The notes under the pieces were generated by a model, which was not told the DNA's origin, did no database searches, and saw nothing but the letters and a program-made list of their open reading frames with translations. Shown here in pieces: positions 15,306-23,219 of a DNA stretch of 34,623 nt. Positions within the stretch are counted from its first letter, which is position 1. Every line of letters starts with the position of its first letter. The stretch is from Deltaproteobacteria bacterium. GTDB lineage: Bacteria > UBA10199 > DSSB01 > JACPFA01. A program made the translations under genes and the position numbers. The stretch spans positions 1 to 34,623 of the forward strand of contig JACPFA010000028.1 in NCBI GenBank assembly GCA_016183235.1. Reading direction: 5' to 3'.

Positions 15306-16616
15306 ATGCATCGACAAATTACCATTATAGGGGCAGGGCTTGCCGGTTGTGAGGCGGCTTGGCAATTGGCCCAAAAAGGGTTCAAAGTAAATTTATTAGA
15401 ACAAAAACCGCTTGCTCGAACTCCAGCCCAAAAATCCGATCATTTAGCGGAATTGGTTTGTAGCAATAGCCTGCGTTCGGCTGATCCTGAAAATGCCGTA
15501 GGTTTATTGAAACAAGAAATGCGTAGCTTAAATTCTTTGATCATCCAAATGGCCGATCGGCATCGCATTCCGGGCGGGAGTGCGTTGGTGGTCGATCGCG
15601 AAGGTTTTAGTGAGGGCATCACTGAGGCCATTAAAAAACATCCTCATATTAAAGTAGGAAGTGTCGCAGTCACCGCCATTCCAAGTGACCGGCCTCTGGT
15701 GATTGCAACGGGGCCACTCACCACCCCGGCCTTTGCTCAGGCCATTCAATCCCTCACCGCAACTAATTATTTATATTTTTATGATTCCATTGCCCCCATT
15801 GTAGAAGTTGATTCGATCAATCGAGAGATTGCCTTTAAGGCCTCGCGCTATGACAAAGGCGAAGCGGATTATCTTAATTGCCCCATGACAAAAGAAGAAT
15901 ACGAGACTTTTGTTAACGAATTAATTTCTTCTGAAAAAGTGCCCGCCAAGGATTTTGAAAAAGAGATTTATTTTGAAGGGTGCTTACCCATCGAGGTGAT
16001 GGCTGCCCGCGGTCTTAAGACTTTGGCCTTTGGCCCGATGAAGCCTGTGGGTTTAACCGATCCACGCACGTGCATGCGCCCTTATGCCGTGGTGCAGTTA
16101 CGCCAAGATGATTTACATGCCAGCCTTTATAATATGGTGGGGTTTCAAACTCGGATGAAATACCCCGAACAGATGCGGGTCTTTCGAAAGGTGCCAGGTC
16201 TTGAAAATGCCCAATTTGTAAGATTGGGCAGTATGCATCGCAATACTTATATTAATTCTCCCCAATTATTAAACCCCTATCTTGAGTTAAAAAATCACCC
16301 TGGCATTTATTTTGCTGGGCAAATTTGTGGAGTGGAAGGGTATGTGGAGAGTGCGGCCATGGGGTTGTATGTGGGGCAAGTGTTAGGGGCAAGGCTGCAA
16401 AATAGAGATCCAGATTTTTTGTCAACCCGCACCGGGCTGGGGGCTTTGGTGAGGCATATTACTGAGGCTAGTTCCCGTGGCTTTCAACCCATGAATGTTA
16501 ATTTTGGGCTCTTTGAAATAGCAGAAGCAGAGCGCAAGAAAATTAGCCGTAAGGAACTTGTAGAAGGGAGTTTAAAGATGGTATCCTCTTGGCAACAACA
16601 ATTATGGAATCTTTAA
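15306..16616 (+). CDS. trmFO: Methylenetetrahydrofolate-tRNA (uracil-5-)-methyltransferase
   Basis: A 436-residue FAD enzyme that makes the m5U54 of the tRNA T-loop using methylenetetrahydrofolate. The N-terminal GAGLAGCEAAWQLAQKG (residues 9-25) is the dinucleotide-binding motif, LVCSNSLRS (about 50-58) carries the conserved cysteine-containing signature of TrmFO, and YFAGQICGVEGYVESAAMG near residue 337-356 is the C-terminal FAD-site signature. Length is normal. No strong Shine-Dalgarno precedes the ATG. It overlaps xerC by 13 bp. The trmFO-xerC-hslVU order is conserved in many Firmicutes and Deltaproteobacteria. Confidence 0.97.
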   Translation: MHRQITIIGAGLAGCEAAWQLAQKGFKVNLLEQKPLARTPAQKSDHLAELVCSNSLRSADPENAVGLLKQEMRSLNSLIIQMADRHRIPGGSALVVDREGFSEGITEAIKKHPHIKVGSVAVTAIPSDRPLVIATGPLTTPAFAQAIQSLTATNYLYFYDSIAPIVEVDSINREIAFKASRYDKGEADYLNCPMTKEEYETFVNELISSEKVPAKDFEKEIYFEGCLPIEVMAARGLKTLAFGPMKPVGLTDPRTCMRPYAVVQLRQDDLHASLYNMVGFQTRMKYPEQMRVFRKVPGLENAQFVRLGSMHRNTYINSPQLLNPYLELKNHPGIYFAGQICGVEGYVESAAMGLYVGQVLGARLQNRDPDFLSTRTGLGALVRHITEASSRGFQPMNVNFGLFEIAEAERKKISRKELVEGSLKMVSSWQQQLWNL

Positions 16617-17500
16617 CCGACATTCTGCATCAGTTTCTCGATTATTTAAAAAAAGAAAAACAATATTCCCTTCACACCGTGATGGCCTATCAACGAGATT
16701 TGCAGGCCCTTATTAAATTTTTAAAAAAACAATTTGCCTCTCTGCAACAATGGAAAGAAGTCGATACCTATCATTTGCGTTCTTATCTAGCCGCTGCCTT
16801 TCATAACACCCAAGCGGCCACTCGAAACCGCCGTTTGTCGACCCTGCGGTCTTTTTGGAAATTTTTAAAAAAGTTAAAGATTGTCGAAAAAAATGTGGCG
16901 AGTTCATTGCGGGGGGTAAAGCAAATGCAAAAATTGCCCCAATTTTTAGATGTCGAAGAGAGTCAGCTTTTAATGGAAGCGCCCCAAGCCAAAGATTTTA
17001 ACGGCTCTCGAGATAAAGCAATGCTTGAGCTTTTATATGGATGCGGCCTTCGTATTGGGGAATTATGTAATTTAAGGTCCCGCAATATTGATTTTGCCAC
17101 TAAAATGATCACCTTAAAGGGGAAAGGCAATAGGGAAAGAATGGTCCCCATGGGTGATTATGTAGCTAGCGCGCTGACTCAGTATCGGTCGTGGCGAGAA
17201 CGTAAAAATAAGTTAGGTGGTGAAGATTTTATTTTTTTAGGCAGTCGAGGCAAACCCCTCTCAGTGCGCTATGCCCGTAAGTTGGTAGGAAAATATGCCC
17301 TGCTAGCGGGGTTAGGGCGTCGGTTGTCGCCGCATACCCTAAGGCACACCTTTGCCACCCACTTATTGCGGGAGGGTGCGGATTTGCGGGGTATTCAAGA
17401 ATTGTTGGGGCATCAGTCGCTTTCGACCACTCAAAAATACACCCACGTGAGTCTTGATAAATTAATGGAAGTGTACGATAAAGCCCACCCTAAGGCTTAA
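16604..17500 (+). CDS. xerC: Tyrosine recombinase XerC
   Basis: A 298-residue tyrosine recombinase that with XerD resolves chromosome dimers at dif. The N-terminal SAM-like core-binding domain covers about 1-95. The catalytic domain shows Arg150 (GCGLRIGEL), Lys174 (LKGKGNRER), His244 and Arg247 (SPHTLRHTFATHLL), His270 (LLGHQSLSTT) and the nucleophile Tyr279 (KYTHV). Starting at the ATG 16604 gives a standard N terminus; a TTG at 16589 would add five residues. XerC rather than XerD is assigned mainly from its place between trmFO and hslV. Confidence 0.95.
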   Translation: MESLTDILHQFLDYLKKEKQYSLHTVMAYQRDLQALIKFLKKQFASLQQWKEVDTYHLRSYLAAAFHNTQAATRNRRLSTLRSFWKFLKKLKIVEKNVASSLRGVKQMQKLPQFLDVEESQLLMEAPQAKDFNGSRDKAMLELLYGCGLRIGELCNLRSRNIDFATKMITLKGKGNRERMVPMGDYVASALTQYRSWRERKNKLGGEDFIFLGSRGKPLSVRYARKLVGKYALLAGLGRRLSPHTLRHTFATHLLREGADLRGIQELLGHQSLSTTQKYTHVSLDKLMEVYDKAHPKA

Positions 17501-17507
17501 TCAAAGG

Positions 17508-17580
17508 TGTCATTCCGAGTGAAACGAGGAATCTCGATAGGATTAAATGGAAGATTCTTCGCCTTCGGCTCTGAATGACA
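17508..17580. repeat. Palindromic repeat (TGTCATTCCGAG type) between xerC and hslV
   Basis: A 73-bp unit begins TGTCATTCCGAG and ends CTCTGAATGACA, with internal GAAACGAGGAATCT against AGATTCTTCGCCTTCGG as imperfect arms. It ends 9 bp before the hslV start codon and so fills the whole intergenic space. Confidence 0.8.
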
Positions 17581-17589
17581 GTAATATTT

Positions 17590-18120
17590 ATGATTCGTAG
17601 CACAACGATATTGGCGGTTAAACAAGGTAAGCATGTCACCATGATCGGTGACGGGCAAGTCACTTTAGATAAAATGGTCATCAAAGGTTCTGCTAAAAAA
17701 GTGCGGCGAATGTATGAAGATAAAGTCTTGGCGGGTTTTGCCGGTTCTACGGCAGATGCCTTTACTTTATTTGAAAAGTTTGAGGGTAAACTCAACCAAT
17801 ACAATGGCAACCTCACTAGGGCGGCGGTAGAGTTGGCCAAGGAATGGCGAGGGGATAAATATTTACGGCAACTCGATGCCCTGTTGCTAGTGGCCGATGA
17901 GCAAAACATGTTCACCGTCAGCGGGCACGGGGATGTGATTGAGCCCGATGATGGTATCGCGGCCATTGGGTCGGGTGGTTTTTATGCGCTGGCAGCGGCA
18001 CGGGCTTTGGTGCGCAAAACACAACTTTCCCCCAGCGAAGTTGCCCATGAGGCCATGAAAATCGCCTCTGAGATTTGTGTGTTTACTAACGATCAATTTG
18101 TTGTCGAGGAATTAAAATAA
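17590..18120 (+). CDS. hslV: ATP-dependent protease subunit HslV
   Basis: The 176-residue proteolytic subunit of the HslUV (ClpQY) protease. The N terminus [10 protein letters not shown] indicates a four-residue propeptide removed to expose Thr5 as nucleophile, as in related bacteria (E. coli has only Met). [34 protein letters not shown] and [17 protein letters not shown] are family hallmarks. I chose ATG 17590 over an upstream ATG at 17575, because that one lies in the palindromic repeat and has no family counterpart. No Shine-Dalgarno is obvious. The partner hslU follows after an unusually long 315-bp gap containing two palindromes. Confidence 0.97.
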   Translation: MIRSTTILAVKQGKHVTMIGDGQVTLDKMVIKGSAKKVRRMYEDKVLAGFAGSTADAFTLFEKFEGKLNQYNGNLTRAAVELAKEWRGDKYLRQLDALLLVADEQNMFTVSGHGDVIEPDDGIAAIGSGGFYALAAARALVRKTQLSPSEVAHEAMKIASEICVFTNDQFVVEELK

Positions 18121-18121
18121 T

Positions 18122-18274
18122 GGGAATTTCTGAAAAAAATTACCAAAGTGCGAAGAAGTCTTGGCGAATCCGGCAGAGGTTCCCTCAACCCTTAAGCATT
18201 GGGGTTTCGGGTAACCTCTTCTCGCTTCGCCAAGATTTCTTCCAACTTTGATAAAATTTTTTCAGCGGTCCCCA
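18122..18274. repeat. ~150-bp imperfect palindrome between hslV and hslU
   Basis: The sequence from 18122 inward (CTGAAAAAAATTACCAAAGT, CGAAGAAGTCTTGGCGAA, AGAGGTT) is matched by the complement running back from 18274, with arms of about 60 bp at roughly 80 percent identity. It starts right after the hslV stop codon and would form a long hairpin in the transcript. It resembles no other element in the window. Confidence 0.8.
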
Positions 18275-18321
18275 CCAATTAAACAGATTATAGTATTTTA
18301 ACTTTTTGATAGTATGTTTTC

Positions 18322-18398
18322 TGTCATCCTCGCGAAAGCGGGGATCCAGTTCTGTAAGTGGGGTTAAGCACTGGATCCCCGCTTTCGCGGGGATGACA
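18322..18398. repeat. 77-bp near-perfect palindrome before hslU
   Basis: TGTCATCCTCGCGAAAGCGG opens the unit and CCGCTTTCGCGGGGATGACA closes it; arms extend through GGATCCAGT, giving about 29 paired bases around a short loop. Same terminus type as 15201 and 24961. It ends 37 bp before the hslU ATG. Confidence 0.92.
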
Positions 18399-18435
18399 GC
18401 CTATTTAAAAGTTAAAACACTATAGAGGTATTCTA

Positions 18436-19830
18436 ATGGAAGAAAATCATACGATCAATTTTACCCCCCGAGAAATTGTTTCGGAGCTTGATAAATATAT
18501 TGTGGGGCAGGGGGATGCTAAACGTTCGGTGGCTATTGCCCTGCGCAATCGTTGGCGGCGTTTGCAAGTGCCTGCTGAATTGCGCGAGGAGATTGCCCCT
18601 AAAAATATCATTATGATTGGGCCCACCGGGGTTGGCAAAACCGAGATTGCACGGCGCTTGGCAAAATTGGCCGGGGCGCCTTTTATTAAGGTGGAGGCTT
18701 CGAAATTTACCGAGGTGGGTTATGTGGGTAAAGATGTTGAATCGATGATTCGTGAACTCACCGATATTGCGGTGAACATGGTGAAAGAAGAAGAAAAGGC
18801 CCAAGTGCAGGTAAAGGCGCAAGACTTGGCCGAAGAAAGAATTTTAGATTTGCTCGTGCCCCCGGCGCGCAAGGTGGCCCAAACCTTCGATGGGCAAGAG
18901 GAAGCGGCCGATCAAGCGGCACAAGATACTAAGGCAGAGGTCGAACTCACGCGTGAAAAATTTCGCAAAATGTTGCGTGAAGGCAAATTGGATGAGCGGA
19001 GGGTAGAATTAGAACCTCCCCGTGGGCCAGCCATGCCCATGGTAGAAGTGGTGGCCGGTGGCAGCATGGATGAAATTGGCATGAATTTGAAAGAAATGTT
19101 TTCTAATCTTTTCCCTAAAGGCCAAAAGCGGCGCAAGTTTAAGGTGAAGGAAGCCCTAGAATATTTAACCCAAGAAGAGGCCAGCAAATTAATCGACATG
19201 GAAAATGTGAAAAAGTTGGCGGTGATTCGGGTAGAACAAAACGGCATTGTCTTTTTAGATGAGATCGACAAAATTGCCTCCCCGGCAGGGCAGACGGGGC
19301 ATGGGCCCGATGTTTCGCGCTCGGGCGTGCAACGTGACATTCTCCCCATCATTGAAGGTTCAACGGTTAACACCAAACACGGCATGGTGCGCACCGATCA
19401 CGTTTTGTTTATTGCAGCGGGGGCGTTTCATTCCACCAAGCCTTCTGATTTAATCCCTGAACTGCAAGGCCGTTTTCCTATTCGCGTTGAACTCAAAGCC
19501 CTTACGCAAGGGGATTTTTTACGCATCTTGAAAGAGCCAGCCAATTCTTTAACCAAACAGTATGTAGCTTTAATGACGACCGAAGGGGTGAAGATCAATT
19601 TTACCGAAACCGGATTAGAAGAGATCGCCGACATTGCAACCAAGATGAACGAAAAACTCGAAAATATCGGCGCCCGGCGCCTGCATACCATTTTAGAAAA
19701 GGTGTTAGAAGAAATCTCCTTTACCGCTCCCGACAAGAGTGGTAGCGCGGTCAAAATTGATGCCGCTTATGTGAAGAAGCAGTTGAAAGATATTGTTAAA
19801 GACCAAGATTTGAGTAGATATATTTTGTGA
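18436..19830 (+). CDS. hslU: ATP-dependent protease ATPase subunit HslU
   Basis: The 464-residue AAA+ unfoldase of the HslUV complex. Walker A is GPTGVGKT (residues 62-69) and Walker B FLDEID (about 273-278). [26 protein letters not shown] is the pore-loop region, and the long charged insertion between them is the I domain that handles substrates. The C terminus DLSRYIL is the tail that inserts into HslV to activate it. GAGGT before the ATG is a fair ribosome-binding site, so hslU can be translated independently despite the palindromes separating it from hslV. Confidence 0.98.
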   Translation: MEENHTINFTPREIVSELDKYIVGQGDAKRSVAIALRNRWRRLQVPAELREEIAPKNIIMIGPTGVGKTEIARRLAKLAGAPFIKVEASKFTEVGYVGKDVESMIRELTDIAVNMVKEEEKAQVQVKAQDLAEERILDLLVPPARKVAQTFDGQEEAADQAAQDTKAEVELTREKFRKMLREGKLDERRVELEPPRGPAMPMVEVVAGGSMDEIGMNLKEMFSNLFPKGQKRRKFKVKEALEYLTQEEASKLIDMENVKKLAVIRVEQNGIVFLDEIDKIASPAGQTGHGPDVSRSGVQRDILPIIEGSTVNTKHGMVRTDHVLFIAAGAFHSTKPSDLIPELQGRFPIRVELKALTQGDFLRILKEPANSLTKQYVALMTTEGVKINFTETGLEEIADIATKMNEKLENIGARRLHTILEKVLEEISFTAPDKSGSAVKIDAAYVKKQLKDIVKDQDLSRYIL

Positions 19831-19836
19831 CAATGG

Positions 19837-19901
19837 TGTCATTGCGAGCAAAGCGAAGCAATCTCTCTTTTAAGATTGCAACGCTTGCGCTCGCAATGAC
19901 A
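19837..19901. repeat. 65-bp palindromic repeat (TGTCATTGCGAG type) between hslU and argB
   Basis: TGTCATTGCGAGC at the left end and GCTCGCAATGACA at the right are perfect inverted termini, with further pairing (AAGCAATCT against AGATTGC). The element at 30642-30743 has the same termini. It ends 10 bp before the argB ATG. Confidence 0.92.
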
Positions 19902-19911
19902 ATAAGAATCG

Positions 19912-20793
19912 ATGGATGAAATAATCAACAAAACCAAAGTGCTCATGGAGGCCATGCCCTATATCCGCAAATTTAGGGGCAAGACCTTTGTGATCAAATA
20001 CGGCGGCAGTGCCATGGTCGACGAGGCTTTGAAAGAAGGCTTTGCCAAAGATATTGTTATGCTCAAATACATTGGGATCAACCCCGTGATCGTGCATGGG
20101 GGCGGGCCGCAGATTGGTGAAGTGCTGGCTAAAATGGGGATGGAATCAAAGTTTCACAAAGGCGTGCGGATTACCGACGATGCCACCATGGATGTGGTAG
20201 AAATGGTATTGGCCGGCCAAGTGAATCAAGAGATTGTGCGTTTGATCAATCGCCACGGGGGCAAGGCGGTGGGCTATTCAGGGGTCGATGGCAACATGAT
20301 CAAGGCCAAAAAATTACCCAAAGAAAAAGTGACCTTTGATAAGAAAGTAAAAGAGATTATTGATTTAGGCCGAGTGGGTAATGTGACCGAAATTGATTGC
20401 TCTATCATCACTTCGAATACGAGCGAATTATCGATCCCGGTGATTGCACCCTTAGGGGTTTCGTCTGAAGGCGAGGTGCTTAATATCAATGCCGATTTAG
20501 TGGCGGGTGCTATGGCCGTGGCCTTGAGGGCCGAAAAATTAATTTTGTTAACCGACGTGGCTGGGGTGTTAGATGATGAGGGCAAGCTAATTCACAGTCT
20601 TTCTCACAAGACGGTTAAGGAATGGAAAGAAAAGGGAGTCATTAGTGGGGGCATGATCCCTAAAATTAAATCTTGCCTTGATGCAGTAGAAAAGGGGGTC
20701 AAGAGTGTTCACATCATCGATGGAAGGGTTCCCCATTCTATTTTACTCGAAGTTTTTACCGACGTAGGGATTGGCACGGTTATTACCGAATAA
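19912..20793 (+). CDS. argB: Acetylglutamate kinase
   Basis: A 293-residue amino acid kinase catalysing the second step of arginine synthesis, ATP-dependent phosphorylation of N-acetylglutamate. The phosphate-binding motif is KYGGSAM (residues 29-35), HGGGPQI (62-68) is the substrate glycine loop, and LILLTDVAGVLD near the middle of the C-terminal half is the nucleotide-site signature. GGMIPKIKSCLDAVEKGV is the conserved late motif. An extended N-terminal helix (residues 1-20) as seen here is typical of arginine-inhibited enzymes, so feedback regulation is likely. It closes the trmFO-argB cluster and converges on the SDR gene with a 1-bp gap. Confidence 0.97.
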   Translation: MDEIINKTKVLMEAMPYIRKFRGKTFVIKYGGSAMVDEALKEGFAKDIVMLKYIGINPVIVHGGGPQIGEVLAKMGMESKFHKGVRITDDATMDVVEMVLAGQVNQEIVRLINRHGGKAVGYSGVDGNMIKAKKLPKEKVTFDKKVKEIIDLGRVGNVTEIDCSIITSNTSELSIPVIAPLGVSSEGEVLNINADLVAGAMAVALRAEKLILLTDVAGVLDDEGKLIHSLSHKTVKEWKEKGVISGGMIPKIKSCLDAVEKGVKSVHIIDGRVPHSILLEVFTDVGIGTVITE

Positions 20794-20794
20794 A

Positions 20795-21562
20795 CTAATT
20801 CATCCCCATCCGCAAAGCGCCATCTAATCGAATCGTTTCTCCGTTTAACATTGGATTTTCGATGATAAGCTTGGCCAACGCAGCAAATTCGAGCGGGTCG
20901 CCAAAACGTTTAGGAAAGGGGATTTGTTGGGCAAGGGCGGTGCGGGCCGGCTCAGGGAGTTTTTGTAAGAGGGGAGTATCAAACAGTCCCGGTGCAATCG
21001 TATTCACACGGATTCCATAAGGTGCCAGGTCACGGGCAATGGGTAAAGTCATCCCTACAATGCCACCTTTGCTAGCGCTGTAAGCGGCTTGGCCAACTTG
21101 CCCATCAAAAGCGGCGATGCTGGCAGTATTAATAATCACCCCCCGTTCTCCATGGGTGTTGGGAGTATTGTTTTGCATAAGATTGGCAGCCAATCGCGTA
21201 ACGTTAAAGGTGCCTACCAAATTAACTTGGAGTGTTTTAATAAACGATTCAAGGTCGCTAGGGCCTTTTTTCGAAAGGGTCTTAATGGCAAAGGCAATGC
21301 CCGCACAATTAATCGCAATATGCAAAACACCCCATTTTTTTTGAACCGTATCGAGGGCCGCTTGCACTTGTTCGGCATTAGTCACATCGGTTTTAATAAA
21401 GAGGCAATTTTCGCCAAACTCTTTTTGTGCCTTAAGCCCTTGATCTTCCCCCACATCGAGGATTAACACCTTACTCCCCGCTTTAAGCAATGTTTTGACA
21501 CAACCTAATCCCAACCCCGATGCACCGCCGGTGACTAAAGCAATTTGGTTTTGAAGTTCCAT
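20795..21562 (-). CDS. Short-chain dehydrogenase, 3-hydroxyacyl-CoA dehydrogenase type 2-like
   Basis: A 255-residue classical [11 protein letters not shown] (11-18) binds the dinucleotide, Asp36 after the second strand (LILDV) indicates NAD preference, NCAG is at 86-89 and the catalytic residues are Ser148, Tyr161 and Lys165 (YSASK). The pattern [27 protein letters not shown] together with [10 protein letters not shown] and DGALRM at the C terminus is that of HSD17B10-type 3-hydroxyacyl-CoA dehydrogenases of branched-chain and fatty acid breakdown. AAGGAG precedes the ATG. No beta-oxidation gene is adjacent, so the substrate remains inferred. Confidence 0.88.
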   Translation of the reverse strand: MELQNQIALVTGGASGLGLGCVKTLLKAGSKVLILDVGEDQGLKAQKEFGENCLFIKTDVTNAEQVQAALDTVQKKWGVLHIAINCAGIAFAIKTLSKKGPSDLESFIKTLQVNLVGTFNVTRLAANLMQNNTPNTHGERGVIINTASIAAFDGQVGQAAYSASKGGIVGMTLPIARDLAPYGIRVNTIAPGLFDTPLLQKLPEPARTALAQQIPFPKRFGDPLEFAALAKLIIENPMLNGETIRLDGALRMGMN

Positions 21563-21637
21563 GAATGACTCCTTAAAATAATAAGATTCTAATTAGCTCA
21601 ATACACAATCCTTGATCTATGATCTAGGATAGGATGC

Positions 21638-21782
21638 TTTCTCTTCCCGAAGAACGAATTACGAAGAACGTGAACGAAAATTTGGCGGATTCGAACCGTC
21701 GAAAGAAAGACAAAGATCGCAATTCGTTGACGTTTTTCGTTCTTCGGGCAAAAAATTTGTCTTAAGCCAAATTTTTTGTGCC
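21638..21782. repeat. ~145-bp dispersed repeat, copy A
   Basis: Together with copy B (22520-22649) this forms a direct-repeat pair around the BrnTA-like genes; copies agree at about nine of ten positions, with copy A carrying about 14 extra bases near its left end. Inside, CCCGAAGAACGA (21646-21657) pairs with TCGTTCTTCGGG (21737-21748), and AAAAAATTTG pairs with CAAATTTTTT at the right end, so it can fold into two hairpins. The remaining 21563-21800 gap holds nothing else. Confidence 0.9.
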
Positions 21783-21800
21783 TAACTGACAGCCTGGTTT

Positions 21801-22043
21801 TCAGGCGGCTTTCTTAAGCCGTTCTAACCCATCCAAAATAAAAACACGAATTAACACTTGATACGGAATACCTTGTTTTTCAGCGGTTCGTTTCAGTTCA
21901 GAGATAGTAGAGTCGTCCAATGCAACACTAGTTGGCCTTTTGCGAGCATTTTTATATCTTTTCATCGCCTCAAGAATCTTGACGGCATCTAATTGAACCG
22001 GTTCTTTATACTCCTTTAGAGATTTTGCGTAAGATTTCTTCAT
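21801..22043 (-). CDS. BrnA-like CopG/ribbon-helix-helix antitoxin
   Basis: An 80-residue basic protein. The C-terminal half reads RPTSVALDDSTISELKRTAEKQGIPYQVLIRVFILDGL, a ribbon-helix-helix (strand, helix, helix) as in CopG antitoxins that pair with BrnT. ATG 22043 is preceded by AAGGAAG and lies 38 bp inside the 3' end of the toxin gene, so translation is coupled. Predicted role: neutralise the toxin and repress the operon via the operator at 22376-22393. The order toxin first, antitoxin second is normal for BrnTA. Confidence 0.82.
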   Translation of the reverse strand: MKKSYAKSLKEYKEPVQLDAVKILEAMKRYKNARKRPTSVALDDSTISELKRTAEKQGIPYQVLIRVFILDGLERLKKAA

Positions 22044-22362
22044 ACTGCTTCCTTTCTTTGCGGTGAGCTGGCCTAGCACTGATCACTCGAACACGTCCCT
22101 CTCTTAAAACCATGACGACTTGAAGTAAACGACCGGCAAAAGTCGGTCCAACTACTCCCAACCGTTGTTCATCCACCGGTGGATGAACTTGAATGCCTAG
22201 TGGCAAAGCAGAGCCAGATTTAAAGACCTCCTCAGTTTCAGCGATCGAGATACCATGCTTGGCTGCGTTCTTAGTGTTATTTCCATGGTCCCATTCAAAT
22301 TCGAAATGCGGTGTCTCAAGTAACCAAATGAGTAACCATTCTACAAATTTCCACTGAGCCAT
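22006..22362 (-). CDS. BrnT-family toxin (RelE-fold ribonuclease)
   Basis: A 118-residue protein with the BrnT pattern: FEWDHGNNTKNAAKHGISIAE, EEVFKSG, and late RVRVISARPAHRKERKQYEEI. BrnT is a RelE-like ribonuclease toxin. The N terminus carries about 20 additional residues (WKFVEWLLIWLLETPHFE) before the usual start of the family, amphipathic or hydrophobic, which is uncommon. ATG 22362 is preferred; a GTG at 22377 is in frame and would add five residues. Neither start has a Shine-Dalgarno. Confidence 0.85.
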   Translation of the reverse strand: MAQWKFVEWLLIWLLETPHFEFEWDHGNNTKNAAKHGISIAETEEVFKSGSALPLGIQVHPPVDEQRLGVVGPTFAGRLLQVVMVLREGRVRVISARPAHRKERKQYEEILRKISKGV

Positions 22363-22367
22363 GATTA

Positions 22368-22396
22368 ATACTACCACACTATTATTATAGTGTCAA
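22368..22396 (-). promoter_or_regulatory. Promoter/operator of the BrnTA-like operon
   Basis: On the minus strand a consensus TTGACA (22396-22391), 17-bp spacer and TAGTAT (22373-22368) end 5 nt before the ATG at 22362. The inverted repeat ACACTAT/ATAGTGT (22376-22393, 4-bp centre) lies between the boxes. An alternative -10, TATAAT at the palindrome centre, would start transcription at the GTG 22377. Either way the message would have essentially no leader. The stretch 22400-22519 holds nothing else I recognise. Confidence 0.6.
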
Positions 22397-22519
22397 AATA
22401 GTGTTTTCATCGCTCATGCTGGAAATAAGTAGCTTTTGGGACCGAAATAATAATTTTTGGTTGAGCCGGGAAGCTCTCATAAAACGGGCCCCATGGAAAA
22501 GATAGATAAAGAAAGACGG

Positions 22520-22649
22520 TTTCTCTTCCTGAAGAACGTGAACGAAAATTTGGCGCATTCGAATCGTTGAAAGAAAGACAAAGATCGTAATTCGTTCACG
22601 TTTTTCGTTCGTCGGGCAAAAAATTTGTCTTAAGCCAAATTTTTATGCC
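22520..22649. repeat. ~130-bp dispersed repeat, copy B, abutting tRNA-Arg
   Basis: Direct copy of the repeat at 21638-21782 in the same orientation, lacking about 14 bases. Its right end touches the 3' end of tRNA-Arg (22646). The AT-rich hairpin ending in a T-run could terminate the tRNA transcript, although it is read here from the opposite side. Confidence 0.9.
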
Positions 22650-22718
22650 CCCGGCATGAATCGAACATGCGACCAACGGTTTAGGAAACCGCTGCTCTAT
22701 CCACTGAGCTACGAGGGC
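22646..22718 (-). tRNA. tRNA-Arg (anticodon CCT)
   Basis: On the minus strand acceptor GCCCTCG pairs with CGGGGGC (one G-U), the D-arm is AGCTCAGTGGATAGAGC, the anticodon stem GCGGT/ACCGT encloses TTCCTAA (CCT at 34-36), and the T-arm loop is TTCGATT. Discriminator A; CCA not encoded. The first 18 nt are duplicated 130 bp upstream at 22831-22848. Confidence 0.95.
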
Positions 22719-22848
22719 GAATTGCAACCTCGATCGTTATCTCATGGTTTAACTCAAGGGCAAAGTAGCTTTTTATACTCCGCAAAATCTACGATTTTGC
22801 TGCGCGGCTGGAGTAAATCCAGCCTTGCTGCCACTGAGCTACGAGGGC
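22701..22848. repeat. 18-bp tRNA-Arg 5'-end echo with 112-bp hairpin-bearing insert
   Basis: CCACTGAGCTACGAGGGC occurs at 22701-22718, the 5' end of tRNA-Arg, and identically at 22831-22848. The 112 bp between contain two hairpins (GCAAAATC..GATTTTGC and CTGGAGTAAATCCAG). This mirrors the duplication beside tRNA-Lys at 2258-2338. Confidence 0.85.
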
Positions 22849-23100
22849 TATTTTTAGGACGCGCTAGTCCTTAACAACGACATGAGTAAAAGTAAAATTA
22901 ATAAAATTTAATGATTTCAATTAGATAGTTTTTTTAGATTTACTCCGTCTCATCTTTCTTAGAAAATAAGTTGAGGGGAAATAAATCTTGCTTGAGCTTG
23001 TTAAGGTCTAGCTCATTAAGGAGCGAATAGTTGATTCGTTTTAATATGGTTTTATACACAACTTATGTACTATTTTGTCGAACATAAACAATATATCTCA
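22849..23100. other. AT-rich intergenic region, no gene seen
   Basis: No open reading frame or RNA gene is supported here. The only structure is a short imperfect direct repeat, AGCTTGTTAAGG (22995) and AGCTCATTAAGG (23010). With the hairpin at 23101 and the flanking repeats, about 500 bp between tRNA-Arg and the secreted-protein gene are non-coding. Confidence 0.5.
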
Positions 23101-23159
23101 TAGAAGATATAAAAAGCGGCGACCCAAGGCAGGGGCCGGGCCCGTTTTTATATCTTCTA
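23101..23159. repeat. Hairpin with 15-bp perfect arms and GC-rich core
   Basis: TAGAAGATATAAAAA (23101-23115) is perfectly mirrored by TTTTTATATCTTCTA (23145-23159). The core GACCCAAGGCAGGGG-CCGGGCCCG matches core pieces of the palindrome at 11195-11338, but the arms are unrelated. With A-run before and T-run after it could act as a bidirectional terminator. Confidence 0.85.
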
Positions 23160-23219
23160 CTTAAATACTTAAATATCTTGCAAAAAACGGTCATGCCAAA
23201 ATGAGGGAGTCACGATTCT

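Noticed and set aside
17490-17966. 158-residue minus-strand frame over hslV
   Set aside because: Antisense to conserved HslV motifs, begins within them and ends in a repeat.
18912-19394. 160-residue minus-strand frame inside hslU
   Set aside because: hslU is unmistakable here and the opposite frame shows no motif.
22656-22874. 72-residue open frame on the plus strand
   Set aside because: It is the antisense of tRNA-Arg and its 5' echo, a common false gene at tRNA loci.
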